This document shows, piece by piece, positions 1-8,142 of a stretch of DNA of 47,083 nucleotides. The DNA is taken from NCBI GenBank assembly GCA_003158855.1, contig PMLJ01000016.1, positions 1 through 47,083 on the forward strand, written 5' to 3'. The stretch comes from Acidimicrobiaceae bacterium. GTDB lineage: Bacteria > Actinomycetota > Acidimicrobiia > Acidimicrobiales > RAAP-2. Position 1 is the first letter of the stretch. Every line of letters starts with the position of its first letter. A program made the translations under genes and the position numbers. The notes under the pieces were generated by a model that saw only the letters and a list, made by a program, of their open reading frames with translations, did no database searches and was not told where the DNA came from.

Positions 1-534
1 ATCACCCAGTCCGCACCGCTAACGGGCAGCACGACAGTGGGCACGTCGGGCGCCTTCACCGACCAGCTTGGCGTCACCGGCAGCACCGGCACCGTTGCCT
101 TCACCGCGACGGGAGGCGACATGACGCACCTTCTGGTCAGCGGTCTCGGCGTGATCACGACGTCGGCCACGCTGGCGGTGGGCAGTTACACGTTTTCGGG
201 CACCGACAGCGACTCGTTCGGCGACGCCGGTGCATGGAGTTACACCCTCAGTGTCGCCGCGTCGGCCATCACCCAGTCCGCACCGCTAACGGGCAGCACG
301 ACAGTGGGCACGTCGGGCGCCTTCACCGTCCATCTCGGCGTCACCGCTAATCATGGTGCCGTTGCCTTCACCGCGACGGGAGGCGACATGACGCACCTTC
401 TCGTCAGCGGTCCCGGCGTGATCACGACGTCGGCCACGTTGGCGGCGGGCACCTACACCATCTCGGGCACCGACAGCGACACCAGCGGGGACACCGGTAC
501 GTGGAGCTACACCCTCACCATCCCACCACAGTCT
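1..534 (+). repeat. 267-bp coding tandem repeat (two near-identical units)
   Basis: Bases 1-60 are identical to 268-327, and most of the remainder of the unit also matches (for example the ATGACGCACCTTCT segment near 121 and 388). The period is 267 bp, or 89 codons, so copy number can change without breaking the frame. A third, diverged unit follows to about 810. Being nearly identical at DNA level, the units are a likely site of recombination or assembly collapse. Confidence 0.85.
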
Positions 535-1890
535 TCTACGACGGGTGGCACGATCAAGCAAACATCCTCCACCTCGGGCGTTACTACAACGGGAGCATCA
601 GCATCCTTCGTCATTGGCCCCATTGTTGTCGATGGCGCCGTTGGGTCTGTGACCTACGCCACGACGTCTTCGAGCGCGGGCCTGAACGTGAGCAAGGATG
701 GCGTGATCACGACGTCTGGCGCGTTGGCGAAGGGTTCCTACACCGTCTCGGGCACCGACGGCGATGCCAGTGGCGACACCGGCGCCTGGACGTACACGCT
801 GACGGTCAACGCCTCGCTCTATGTCGTGACGTTCAACGCCAACGGCGGCTCGGGCACGATGGCGGCCGAGAGTGGAAGCTCTCCGACGGCTTTGGCGCTC
901 AACGCATTCGCGCGCTCCGGATACGCGTTCGTTCAGTGGAACACCGCCGCGAACGGTTCCGGATCGAACTACGCGGACGGCTCAACCTTCCCCTTCAGCG
1001 CGTCGATCGCTCTTTACGCCCAGTGGAAGGTCGAGAAGAAGGGAACGAAACCAGCGTTTCACGTCGTCACCTTTAGGGCCAACGGCGGCTCGGGCACGAT
1101 GGCTCCGGAAAGGGAAAAGTCTCCGCGCACCTTGACGTTCAATCGATTCACGCGCTACGGTTCCAACTTCACTGGATGGAACACCGCCGCGAACGGCTCC
1201 GGATCGGACTATCTCAACGGCACCATCTTCCCCTTCAGCACGTCGGTTACCCTCTACGCGCAGTGGACGTCTAGAGCGACGTATGTCGTGACATTCAACG
1301 CCAACGGTGGGAGGGGCCGGATGGCGGCAGAAGGTGAGAAATACCCGACCGCGTTGAGGCCCAATGCGTTCAAGCGCGCCGGTTACACCTTCATCCGGTG
1401 GAACACTGCCGCAAAGGGGTCGGGATCGAACTACACGAACGGCGCCGTCTTCCCCTTCAGCGCGTCGGTTACCCTCTACGCGCAGTGGAAGGCCCGCAAA
1501 GTGGTCGTGATTCCGGCGATCAACGCTGTAGCCCGCCTGGGCCCGTTTGCCGTCAAGTCCTCGGCTCTTTCGGCGGCATTAGATGCGCAGATCGTCAGCC
1601 TCGCGAGGCAGATCAAGACCAACAGGGATACACGAATAGCGCTGGTCGGTTACGGTGACACCCTTTCGGCAGCGAATCAACTGAACGAGTCGGCGTGGGC
1701 GGCGAACTTCACGTTGAGCCTGCAGCGCGCCAGTGCGGTCGAGGCGTACCTCAGGGTGCAACTGAGAACCCTCGGCGTGAAGCGGTACACAATCGTCGCG
1801 ACCGGACACGGGACGGCCAACCCAACGGCTTCGGGTCAGACAACGGCCGAGAAAGCCAAGGACGGCCGCGTCATCGCGACCATCACCTAG
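1..1890 (+). CDS. Cell-surface repeat protein with InlB-type repeats and OmpA-like C-terminus (5' partial)
   Basis: The frame is open from base 1, and the repeat that begins at base 1 recurs at 268, so the gene starts outside the window. Seen: two near-identical 89-residue units (1-267 and 268-534), a diverged third unit (about 535-810), three Listeria/Bacteroides-type InlB B repeats (about 820-1026, 1057-1266, 1282-1488; each has VVTF.ANGG, WNTAA.GSGS.Y and TLYAQW-like ends), then about 130 residues resembling an OmpA-like domain (QRASAVEAYL, ATGHGTANP, DGRVIATI). InlB repeats are extracellular stalk modules in other proteins; OmpA-like domains often bind peptidoglycan. A cell-wall-anchored adhesin or envelope protein is an inference. 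The signal peptide would lie upstream. The stop is TAG at 1888-1890. Confidence 0.8.
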   Translation: MTQSAPLTGSTTVGTSGAFTDQLGVTGSTGTVAFTATGGDMTHLLVSGLGVITTSATLAVGSYTFSGTDSDSFGDAGAWSYTLSVAASAITQSAPLTGSTTVGTSGAFTVHLGVTANHGAVAFTATGGDMTHLLVSGPGVITTSATLAAGTYTISGTDSDTSGDTGTWSYTLTIPPQSSTTGGTIKQTSSTSGVTTTGASASFVIGPIVVDGAVGSVTYATTSSSAGLNVSKDGVITTSGALAKGSYTVSGTDGDASGDTGAWTYTLTVNASLYVVTFNANGGSGTMAAESGSSPTALALNAFARSGYAFVQWNTAANGSGSNYADGSTFPFSASIALYAQWKVEKKGTKPAFHVVTFRANGGSGTMAPEREKSPRTLTFNRFTRYGSNFTGWNTAANGSGSDYLNGTIFPFSTSVTLYAQWTSRATYVVTFNANGGRGRMAAEGEKYPTALRPNAFKRAGYTFIRWNTAAKGSGSNYTNGAVFPFSASVTLYAQWKARKVVVIPAINAVARLGPFAVKSSALSAALDAQIVSLARQIKTNRDTRIALVGYGDTLSAANQLNESAWAANFTLSLQRASAVEAYLRVQLRTLGVKRYTIVATGHGTANPTASGQTTAEKAKDGRVIATIT

Positions 1891-2008
1891 GCCGACCGTT
1901 GCACGGTTCGCTGTCGTGCGGGGAGTGTCAACCGGGAGGCTGATTCCTCATCCAAGTCCGTAGCGGGATGCCTGACGCGCGGCCAACCGTGCCCCCACGA
2001 ATACCACG

Positions 2009-2818
2009 TCAACCAGGGGCGTGGGCGAGGACCGTGAACGTCAGGGGAATCCGGGGTCGCCCTTCGGGGATGAAGTAGCGATGCGATCCGTCACTCTCCA
2101 ACCACGGGAACTGCTGAAATACGGTCCAGTCGTGCTCAACGAGGGAGTCGAGCACGAGGCCTCTCGAGATCAACGATTCGACTACCGCTCCCATCGGGTG
2201 GATCCATTCGTAGGTCTCGGTGGACGTGAGCTTCGCGCCGTCGGTGTAGGTGGTGTCGTAGTCGCCGACGATGGGTTGATCGGGCCGCGTGAAGTAGCTG
2301 TAGGCGACTTGCTCGCCTTCGTCATCGAGGGTGGCGCTGAACGGGTGGACGTCGTGCAGGTACAGCCGGCCCCCCGGGTTCAGCAGTCTCGCCACCACTT
2401 CGCCCCACGCGGCCACGTCCGGGAGCCAGCACAGCGCGCCGAGGCTGACGTAGACCACGTCGAATCGGTGGTCGGAGAGTGCCGCCGGGGCGTCGTAGAC
2501 GTCCGAACACACGAAGGTGGAACTCTCGGAGAGACCCGCTCTTTGGGCGAGCAAGGTTGCTTCTCTGATCGCAGCGGGTGAGAAGTCGAGTCCGGTGACC
2601 ATTGCTCCGACTCTCGCCCAGCGCAGAGTGTCCATTCCGAAATGGCACTGCAGGTGCACGAGGGTCTTGCCCGCCACGTCACCGAGCACGGCGAGCTCCT
2701 CTGGCGGGGGCCCCGGAGCATCAGCCAGCCATCCATCTACGTCGTAGAACTCAGACTCGGTGTGAATGGCGACGCGGTCGTCCCAGTTCAAGCGGTTGGC
2801 GGCAAGTCGTGGATCCAT
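2009..2818 (-). CDS. Class I SAM-dependent methyltransferase
   Basis: 269 residues with a Rossmann methyltransferase core: motif I region LVHLQCHFGMDTLRWAR, then VTGLDFSPAAI (acidic residue for the SAM ribose), FVCSDVYDAP (adenine-side Asp), and FDVVYVSLGALCWLPD with LLNPGGRLYLHDVHP (motifs IV and V). The N-terminal part, with NWDDRVAIHTESEFYDVDGW, is typical of an actinobacterial family of uncharacterised small-molecule methyltransferases; the substrate cannot be read from sequence. The C-terminal half is rich in aromatic residues (HDWTVFQQFPWL) and probably forms the acceptor pocket. It stands alone, transcribed toward the surface-protein gene, with 118 bp between the two stops. Confidence 0.85.
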   Translation of the reverse strand: MDPRLAANRLNWDDRVAIHTESEFYDVDGWLADAPGPPPEELAVLGDVAGKTLVHLQCHFGMDTLRWARVGAMVTGLDFSPAAIREATLLAQRAGLSESSTFVCSDVYDAPAALSDHRFDVVYVSLGALCWLPDVAAWGEVVARLLNPGGRLYLHDVHPFSATLDDEGEQVAYSYFTRPDQPIVGDYDTTYTDGAKLTSTETYEWIHPMGAVVESLISRGLVLDSLVEHDWTVFQQFPWLESDGSHRYFIPEGRPRIPLTFTVLAHAPG

Positions 2819-3171
2819 CCGGGCAGACTACTTCGCAGGGCTTTCCAGGACTCCTCGTCGTGGAGCGTCGGCCATCTCATTCGCTCATTTCGACTGTCCA
2901 ACTTCCGGCGGTGTTCATTGGGCTTCGCTCAACTCGACTGCCGGCTCCATCAGGGGCGGAGTAGCAATGGGAGCGCGGAGCGACCGTACACTCTGTTGAT
3001 GGCCACCGACGAAGTCGACTGTTGCGACGTCGACGCGGACTCATCTGGAGAACTCAACGGTCCTCTCAGTCTCGAGCCAGCGTTCCAGGGGTATGCGCAA
3101 CGCCCTGATGCCGATGAGGTAGCCGGGGAACTTCGGCAAGGACGGCACCCGGGGCCTACGGGAGCATCGCT
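2819..3171. other. Intergenic stretch with a possible 58-codon ORF
   Basis: No recognisable gene. A plus-strand frame from ATG 3001 to TGA 3175 (58 codons) overlaps the HAD start by four bases (ATGA), as a coupled leader ORF would. It has no clear ribosome site and no family resemblance, so I do not call it a gene. Promoters for the divergent methyltransferase and HAD genes should lie here, but I see no convincing -35/-10 pair. Confidence 0.3.
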
Positions 3172-3780
3172 ATGACGCGCTGGATTCTGGTCGACTACGG
3201 CGAGGTGATCTCGGTGCCCCAGTCAACCGAGACCATCGTGGAACTGGCGAGCCTCGCCGGCCAAGAGCCAGACGAGTTTCGCGAACGGTACTGGAGATTC
3301 CGCCTGCCCTATGATCTCGGCCAGTCAGATGATGCTTACTGGTCAGAGGTCCTTGACCGCGACCTCTCCACTGAGACTGATCTTGTGGAGGAAATGGTTC
3401 GAGTGGATGTCGCTGGGTGGATGACACTCAATCCGCAGACGCTTCCCACGCTCCTCGAGTTCGCGAATGAAGCGGATGCCCGGCTCGCGTTGCTCTCGAA
3501 CGCCCCCGAGTCGCTCGCGATCGCGATCGACGCGAGCGGGTGGTCGAGCAACTTTGTTCGCCGCTTCTTCAGTTGTCGCCTGGAACTCGCCAAACCCAAC
3601 ATTGAGGTGTTCGAAGCGGTACTCGGAGAACTTGGCGCGGCGCCGCAGTCCGTGCTGTTCATCGACGATCGAACCGAGAACACGCAGGCGGCCGCGACGC
3701 TCGGGATACAAACCGCACGGTTCACGTCGGTCGAGGAACTGGCGCATCTGCTCGACGATTGGGAATCAGAGATGCGCTGA
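3172..3780 (+). CDS. HAD-superfamily hydrolase (YihX-like subgroup)
   Basis: 202 residues. HAD motifs in order: motif I VDYGEV near residue 8 (nucleophile Asp present), motif II LLSNAPES, motif III Lys in LELAKPNIEVFE, and motif IV VLFIDDRTEN. The second motif-I acid of the usual DxD is Gly here (D-Y-G). YihX-type phosphatases and epoxide-hydrolase-like relatives also deviate at this place, so catalysis may differ from a classical phosphatase. A helical cap (about residues 15-85) fits subclass IA. The start ATG has a GGGAG ribosome site seven bases upstream. Small sugar phosphates are typical substrates in the family; the actual substrate is unknown. Confidence 0.8.
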   Translation: MTRWILVDYGEVISVPQSTETIVELASLAGQEPDEFRERYWRFRLPYDLGQSDDAYWSEVLDRDLSTETDLVEEMVRVDVAGWMTLNPQTLPTLLEFANEADARLALLSNAPESLAIAIDASGWSSNFVRRFFSCRLELAKPNIEVFEAVLGELGAAPQSVLFIDDRTENTQAAATLGIQTARFTSVEELAHLLDDWESEMR

Positions 3781-3906
3781 AGCAGGGGACAAGCGCTTCT
3801 CCGTGGCCTGTCGACAGCAACACATCGGGCGAAGGGCCACCCCAGGCCAGCGTGGGACCCTCTTCAATCTTCGTCTGGTTGCAACCTGACGCGGTGCAAT
3901 TCGCGA

Positions 3907-4104
3907 CTACTTGTGGCTCTTCGCCGCGCTCTTGATCTTCTTGCCGGCGTCCTTCACGTTCTCCTTGGCAGCCCTTAGGTCCGCCTTGACTTCGTCGGAC
4001 ACACCTTTAGCCTCCAGCGCGCGCCCAACAGCCTTGCCGGCGACCTGCTCAGCCTTGCCCTTCAGCTTCAGCGCTTCGTTGCTGGCCTTCTCTTTCGCTC
4101 CCAT
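3907..4104 (-). CDS. CsbD-like stress-response protein
   Basis: A 65-residue Lys/Ala-rich, highly charged protein without hydrophobic segments. It carries the CsbD pattern: an N-terminal stretch with ALKLKGKAEQVAGKAVG, then alternating EVKADLRAAKENVKDAGKKIK. CsbD proteins are small, probably disordered proteins induced by general stress in many bacteria; their molecular function is unknown. The start ATG at 4104 is preceded on its strand by GAAGGAGACGGGAC, a good ribosome site. It appears monocistronic. Confidence 0.85.
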   Translation of the reverse strand: MGAKEKASNEALKLKGKAEQVAGKAVGRALEAKGVSDEVKADLRAAKENVKDAGKKIKSAAKSHK

Positions 4105-4631
4105 GTCCCGTCTCCTTCTTCTGGAATCTGGATTGCTTGTCGATCACGTTGCCGGTCACCGTTCGAAAGGGTCGCCAGCGCAACGCAAACGCCACTACGA
4201 TTCGGACGTTACGGTGTTCCTCGGACTCTCAACAGTGCCGAAAGTCCCTTTCCCCACCTATCAATTCGCAGAGGGGGATGATGCGATCCAGATGCGGGCG
4301 AGATCTTTCACGATGGGACACGTCAGCCAGATTCGCAATGTTCGCGAGCAGCCCCATTCGGTCGCGAAGCGCGATGGGGGATCGAGGGCGTTTGCGATGT
4401 TCTCACGGTGGTTCGCGAAACAACGGTGAGACGGCGTCGCCGGCGTCTCTGATGTTCGTCGACGGAACCAGGCGCGAGAGCGCGAAGATCACGCTGAAGA
4501 GGCCGGAGATCTCGCTCGCGGCACCTAGGGCCCCATGGAATTGCGCCGTTTGGTTGAGGAGAAGAAGGGACGGCGTCGCAGGTCGAGTGATCGCAAATCG
4601 ACGAGCCAGAGCTACCGGGGGCTCGTGACCT
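4105..4631. other. 527-bp gap upstream of cobQ; possibly decayed coding DNA
   Basis: No intact gene. On the minus strand around 4430-4555 a short frame reads like part of a hydrophobic protein (LGAASEISGLFSVIFALSRL), but stops interrupt the frame toward 4270 and I recognise no family. I looked for a cobalamin riboswitch ahead of cobQ and saw no B12-box-like segment. Promoters for the divergent CsbD-like and cobQ genes presumably lie here. Confidence 0.35.
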
Positions 4632-6080
4632 TTGGAAGAGTCACAGAAGTTAACATCGGTGCCTGTGTCCGGGCCACCTCGTCAGTTTCGACCTCTCATG
4701 ATCGTGGGCTGCACGTCTTCGGCTGGCAAGAGTCTGGTGGTCACCGGGCTTTGCCGTTGGTTCGAGCGTCAAGGTGTGGACGTGGCGCCGTTCAAAGCGC
4801 AGAATATGTCCAACAATGCTCGAGTAGTGCACGGCGGTGAAATCGGACTCGCGCAGTGGCTGCAGTCACTCGCTGCGAGAAAGGAACCGACGACGGAGAT
4901 GAACCCGGTTCTCTTGAAGCCGGAGGCCGATACTCGCAGTCAGGTTGTCGTCAACGGTCAAGTGCGGCACGATCTGACGGCGATGGCGTGGCAGGATCGC
5001 GGCGATTCCCTGTGGGCGCCGATGCATGAGGCATTTGATTCATTGGTGCAGAAGCATGAGCTGATCGTGATCGAAGGCGCCGGCAGTCCCGCGGAGATCA
5101 ATCTTCAAGACCTTGTCAATAACCGAATGATGGAGCATGCGGACGCGTCAGCGCTCCTGGTTGCGGATATTGACAGGGGCGGTGCTTTCGCCCATCTGTA
5201 TGGAACCTGGTCGCTGGTCCCCGAGTCAACACGTTCTCGAATGGGTGCGTACGTGTTGAACAAGTTCCGAGGTGACGCCGCGCTGCTCGAACCAGGTCCT
5301 TCCATGTTGCAAGAAATGACTGGCATGCAACTTGCGGGCGTGCTGCCAATGCTTCACCACAGCCTCCCGGATGAAGAGGGGGCGACCCTAAGAGCGACTC
5401 CGTACCGAGGCAACACCGTGGTGGGGATAGTTCGTTATCCGTTCTCGTCAAACCTTGACGAGTTCCACTTGCTCCCGTACGCGACGAAAGTGCGCTGGGT
5501 AACGGAAGCCTCGGATGTGGATGGCTGTGATCTCATCATTCTTCCTGGTTCAAAGCACGTTGCCGCCGACATGGCGTGGATGCGTTCTCGGGGGCTCGAC
5601 GACGCTCTCTCGAGCAGAGCCGCCGATGGGGGGCGCATCATTGGTGTTTGCGGCGGTTGCATGATGTTGGGGGAAGAAGTGCTTGACGAAGAAGGAGTTG
5701 AGGGCGCGACGTCTGGACTGGGGCTACTGCCCATCAAGACCATCATTGATCCGGTGAAGATCACCAGGTGCGATGAGATTCGGATTCCGATACTCCCCGG
5801 CGGTTTCAGTGGGTTGAGCGGAATTGCCACCTCAGGCTACGAAATCCGAAATGGCCGAGTTATCGACGGTGGGTGCAGACTAGGTCCACGCTTCTGGGGT
5901 TTGGATTCGATCGTCGCCACCACTGTCCACGGATTGTTTGAAGACCCGACAGTTCTGGAGGCACTCTTCGGGACTCGGCCGGATCTCGTCCTTGAAAGGA
6001 CATTCGATGAACTGGCTGACACAATTGAAGAGAATCTTGACACCGAACTCTTGTGGGAGATGGTGAGCAAGAAGATCTAG
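4632..6080 (+). CDS. cobQ: Cobyric acid synthase (adenosylcobyric acid a,c,d... amidase CobQ/CbiP)
   Basis: This enzyme uses glutamine and ATP to amidate carboxyl side chains b, d, e and g of adenosylcobyrinic acid a,c-diamide in cobalamin synthesis. Seen: a dethiobiotin-synthetase-like ATPase half with P-loop GCTSSAGKS, then FKAQNMSNNARVV and EGAGSPAEINL; and a class I glutamine amidotransferase half with nucleophile Cys340 in GVCGGCMMLGEE and His433 in TTVHGLFEDP. The usual length is about 480-500 residues; 482 here. The start is uncertain: TTG 4632 has GGGGGC upstream, with in-frame GTG 4659, GTG 4665 and ATG 4698 as alternatives, the last giving the family's usual short N-terminus. No other cobalamin gene is in the window, so it may serve salvage or act with genes elsewhere. 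Confidence 0.92.
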   Translation: MEESQKLTSVPVSGPPRQFRPLMIVGCTSSAGKSLVVTGLCRWFERQGVDVAPFKAQNMSNNARVVHGGEIGLAQWLQSLAARKEPTTEMNPVLLKPEADTRSQVVVNGQVRHDLTAMAWQDRGDSLWAPMHEAFDSLVQKHELIVIEGAGSPAEINLQDLVNNRMMEHADASALLVADIDRGGAFAHLYGTWSLVPESTRSRMGAYVLNKFRGDAALLEPGPSMLQEMTGMQLAGVLPMLHHSLPDEEGATLRATPYRGNTVVGIVRYPFSSNLDEFHLLPYATKVRWVTEASDVDGCDLIILPGSKHVAADMAWMRSRGLDDALSSRAADGGRIIGVCGGCMMLGEEVLDEEGVEGATSGLGLLPIKTIIDPVKITRCDEIRIPILPGGFSGLSGIATSGYEIRNGRVIDGGCRLGPRFWGLDSIVATTVHGLFEDPTVLEALFGTRPDLVLERTFDELADTIEENLDTELLWEMVSKKI

Positions 6081-6310
6081 AAGCCATTGGCTTGGTCGCG
6101 CCACTCCCTTGGCGTCCACGTTTGGATCGGAGCGCCATTAGCAATGGCAACAAATTCGAAAGGGAGCCCGGAGGCGAAAGCCAAACTGCTACTCGTACTC
6201 CATACTGGGAGGACCACTGAGTGTCCAACGTATCTTTCGAGGGCCAGAATCGTGTGGTGTTGTGCCAATGTCGGCTCGAACGTGCTGAACTCTTTCGGCA
6301 CCGCAGTCAT
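6077..6310 (-). CDS. Possible small hypothetical protein
   Basis: A 77-codon frame convergent with cobQ, overlapping its last four bases. The composition is protein-like (SVVLPVWSTSSSLAFASGLPFEFVAIANG, mixed polar and hydrophobic), unlike the Arg/Ser-rich antisense frames around it. There is no ribosome site before the ATG and no family I recognise. It may be a remnant of a longer gene. Confidence 0.3.
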   Translation of the reverse strand: MTAVPKEFSTFEPTLAQHHTILALERYVGHSVVLPVWSTSSSLAFASGLPFEFVAIANGAPIQTWTPREWRDQANGF

Positions 6311-6910
6311 CGCGTCAATCGCCCGGGTTTCCTGGAGGACGCTGAAACCGACGCGAATTCATCGACGCGACCGTAGGTCGTCGAACTGCGTGCGGAGCCC
6401 AAACGGCGAGGGTCCGGGACTCGGCCGCCCGCTCGGGTGAAGAGATTCGTGGAGCCAGGGTTACCTCATCCCAGCGCCTTGACGATCCAGCCTCCCGCAG
6501 CATTCATAGGGCTGAGGCCCGCCGGATCGCCCAACACGGTTAGGGAATATGTGCTGCGCGTAGTCTCGGCCCGGTTGGACCGAGGCGTGCACAGGCGTCC
6601 AAGACTGAGATTGCGCTGGCGATCTACGCAGGAGTTGGAGGGCCGAATCCTTCCGATGTCGTGAGCGCTATCGCCGGCGTACTGCAGGTTGCGCTTCCAG
6701 GCTGCGCCGGCGGGATCCGTCAGACTTCGATCCGGAGGTCCTGGACGGCCAACAGGATGACTCCTGGTCGATGGCGAAGAGGCCTGACTGCCCGCGTTTT
6801 GTATGAAGTCCCAGCGCCAGCATGCCCAACTCGCAGTGCTAGAACTATTCTGACTCATTGGCCAGGAGTGCCGGAGTCGACAGCACGAATGCTTGCTCGG
6901 GGGGGCCAAC
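6311..6910. other. 600-bp stretch without recognisable genes
   Basis: Only short, low-quality frames occur on either strand. The stretch ends in a G-run (about 6899-6905) that serves as ribosome site for the MBL gene. It probably holds that gene's promoter together with decayed DNA. Confidence 0.35.
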
Positions 6911-7747
6911 ATGACGTACGCACCGGTTGCACCAACGATCCATGTACCACCGACTCGGATCGCGAAGGACACCTTCGTGGTTCACCAGGTGCAAGAAGCG
7001 CTAGGGCAACCGCTGTTCATCTACTTGAATTCGATGGTCATCCTCGGCAAGGAGCCGGTGATCGTCGACACCGGCTCGCCGGCGAATCGCACGCAGTGGC
7101 TGGAGGACGTGTTCTCCATTGTCGAGCCGAAGGACGTCCGGTGGATCTTCATATCCCATGAAGACGTCGATCACACTGGAAATCTCGACGAGGCACTGTC
7201 GGCGTGTCCGAACGCGCAGCTTGTATGTAACTGGGCGATGGTCGAACGTCACACGAACTGTCTTGATTTCCCGCTTGACCGATGCCGTTGGGTGGCGGAT
7301 GGAGAGACGTTCGATGTCGGGGATCGGACGTTGCACGCGCTGCGACCGCCGGTGTTCGACTCGCCCACCACACGGGGTCTGTTCGATCCCTTGACAGGCG
7401 TGTACTGGGGAGTCGACACCTTCGCAACACCGCTGCCCGATCCGCACGCGGGAATTGCCGACCTTGATCCGGAGTTCTGGGCTGACGGCCTCGCCCTCTT
7501 CGCCTTGGGCGCCGTGAGCCCGTGGCTCTCGATGGTCGACACAAAGAAGTACGGCACGTTCGTTGACCGCACTCAGAGTCTCGACATTGCAACGATTGCC
7601 TCATGCCATAGTCCGGTGATCGAAGGTCCCTACATCGACCAGGCATTCAATCGGGTCCGCGAACTGCCGTCACTCGACCCCCTGGTGCTGCCAGATCAGT
7701 CGGTGCTCGATCAGATCATCGCAGCAACGTCGCAACCGCTGGTCTGA
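6911..7747 (+). CDS. MBL-fold metallohydrolase, ODP/flavodiiron-like type
   Basis: 278 residues from ATG 6911, chosen because a run of G lies six bases upstream; an in-frame TTG at 6893 is the alternative. Metallo-beta-lactamase features: a strand pair with MVILGKEPVIVDTGSP, the metal motif SHEDVDHTGN, Asp in YWGVDTFAT, and a late His in IASCHSPVIEG. The metal motif is H-x-D-x-D-H rather than H-x-H-x-D-H. This resembles the flavodiiron/ODP branch (H-x-E-x-D-H), which binds di-iron in oxygen or nitric oxide reductases or sensors. No flavodoxin domain is attached. Substrate and partner are unknown. Confidence 0.8.
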   Translation: MTYAPVAPTIHVPPTRIAKDTFVVHQVQEALGQPLFIYLNSMVILGKEPVIVDTGSPANRTQWLEDVFSIVEPKDVRWIFISHEDVDHTGNLDEALSACPNAQLVCNWAMVERHTNCLDFPLDRCRWVADGETFDVGDRTLHALRPPVFDSPTTRGLFDPLTGVYWGVDTFATPLPDPHAGIADLDPEFWADGLALFALGAVSPWLSMVDTKKYGTFVDRTQSLDIATIASCHSPVIEGPYIDQAFNRVRELPSLDPLVLPDQSVLDQIIAATSQPLV

Positions 7748-8142
7748 AGCGGTCCCGCTTCACCAGTGCCGTAGGTCGGCGCCCGACGGCCGCCACGACC
7801 GTGCCGGTGGGGACCCGGCATCTGGACGGCTTTGCGCTCGACGACGCGTGGCATCGCGCCCAGCGCAGTCGCTTGGTGCTCGGGGTTCGAACAACGTGCC
7901 CTGCTCGGGTTGACGGGCGGAAGCAAGAAGTCCGCTCCAGCGGGATCAGCGATGCGTTTCTGACAACGAGTGGAGGTAAGGGGATTCAAACCCCTCACCC
8001 CTGCATTCCACGACACGGACGAACTGAACGACGTGATTTGCGTGGAGACGATGCCGCGGCTCCAGAGCGGTTCTCGCGAATGACGGTCGTTCAGTTTCTG
8101 ATTCCTTTCGTTCGCGCAACCGAGTGGGATTGGTCCAGCGGG
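7748..8142. other. Intergenic region carrying the distal tRNA-Ala remnant
   Basis: No gene recognised. The region contains the diverged tRNA-Ala 3' fragment (7970-8011, listed separately). An isolated T-loop-like GGGGTTCGAAC at about 7881-7892 lacks any surrounding tRNA fold. Confidence 0.4.
7970..8011 (-). repeat. Diverged tRNA-Ala 3' fragment (ancestral att remnant)
   Basis: On the minus strand this matches the 3' half of the tRNA-Ala at 26495-26567: acceptor TACCTCC plus A, a five-pair T stem, a T loop, and about ten further bases including CCCCT and GCAT. Differences are scattered, with one 1-base gap. The T stem is AGGGG/CCCCT rather than CGGGG/CCCCG, so pairing is kept, but the T loop has lost the invariant C56 (TTTGAAT). 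No 5' tRNA half is present. It lies in the same orientation as the other two copies and marks the far end of the array. Confidence 0.75.

Noticed and set aside
3001-3175. 58-codon coupled ORF ahead of the HAD gene
   Set aside because: Four-base overlap is suggestive, but there is no ribosome site, no family and no conserved feature; mentioned only within the intergenic entry.
4105-4697. Cobalamin riboswitch upstream of cobQ
   Set aside because: No B12-box-like sequence or fitting stems were found.
2896-6513. Similarity between about 2898-2926 and 6484-6512 as a dispersed repeat
   Set aside because: About 21 of 29 positions match, then identity vanishes on both sides; not distinguishable from chance by eye.
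7881-7892. T-loop-like GGGGTTCGAAC as a further tRNA remnant
   Set aside because: Flanking bases do not pair or match the tRNA; likely chance.
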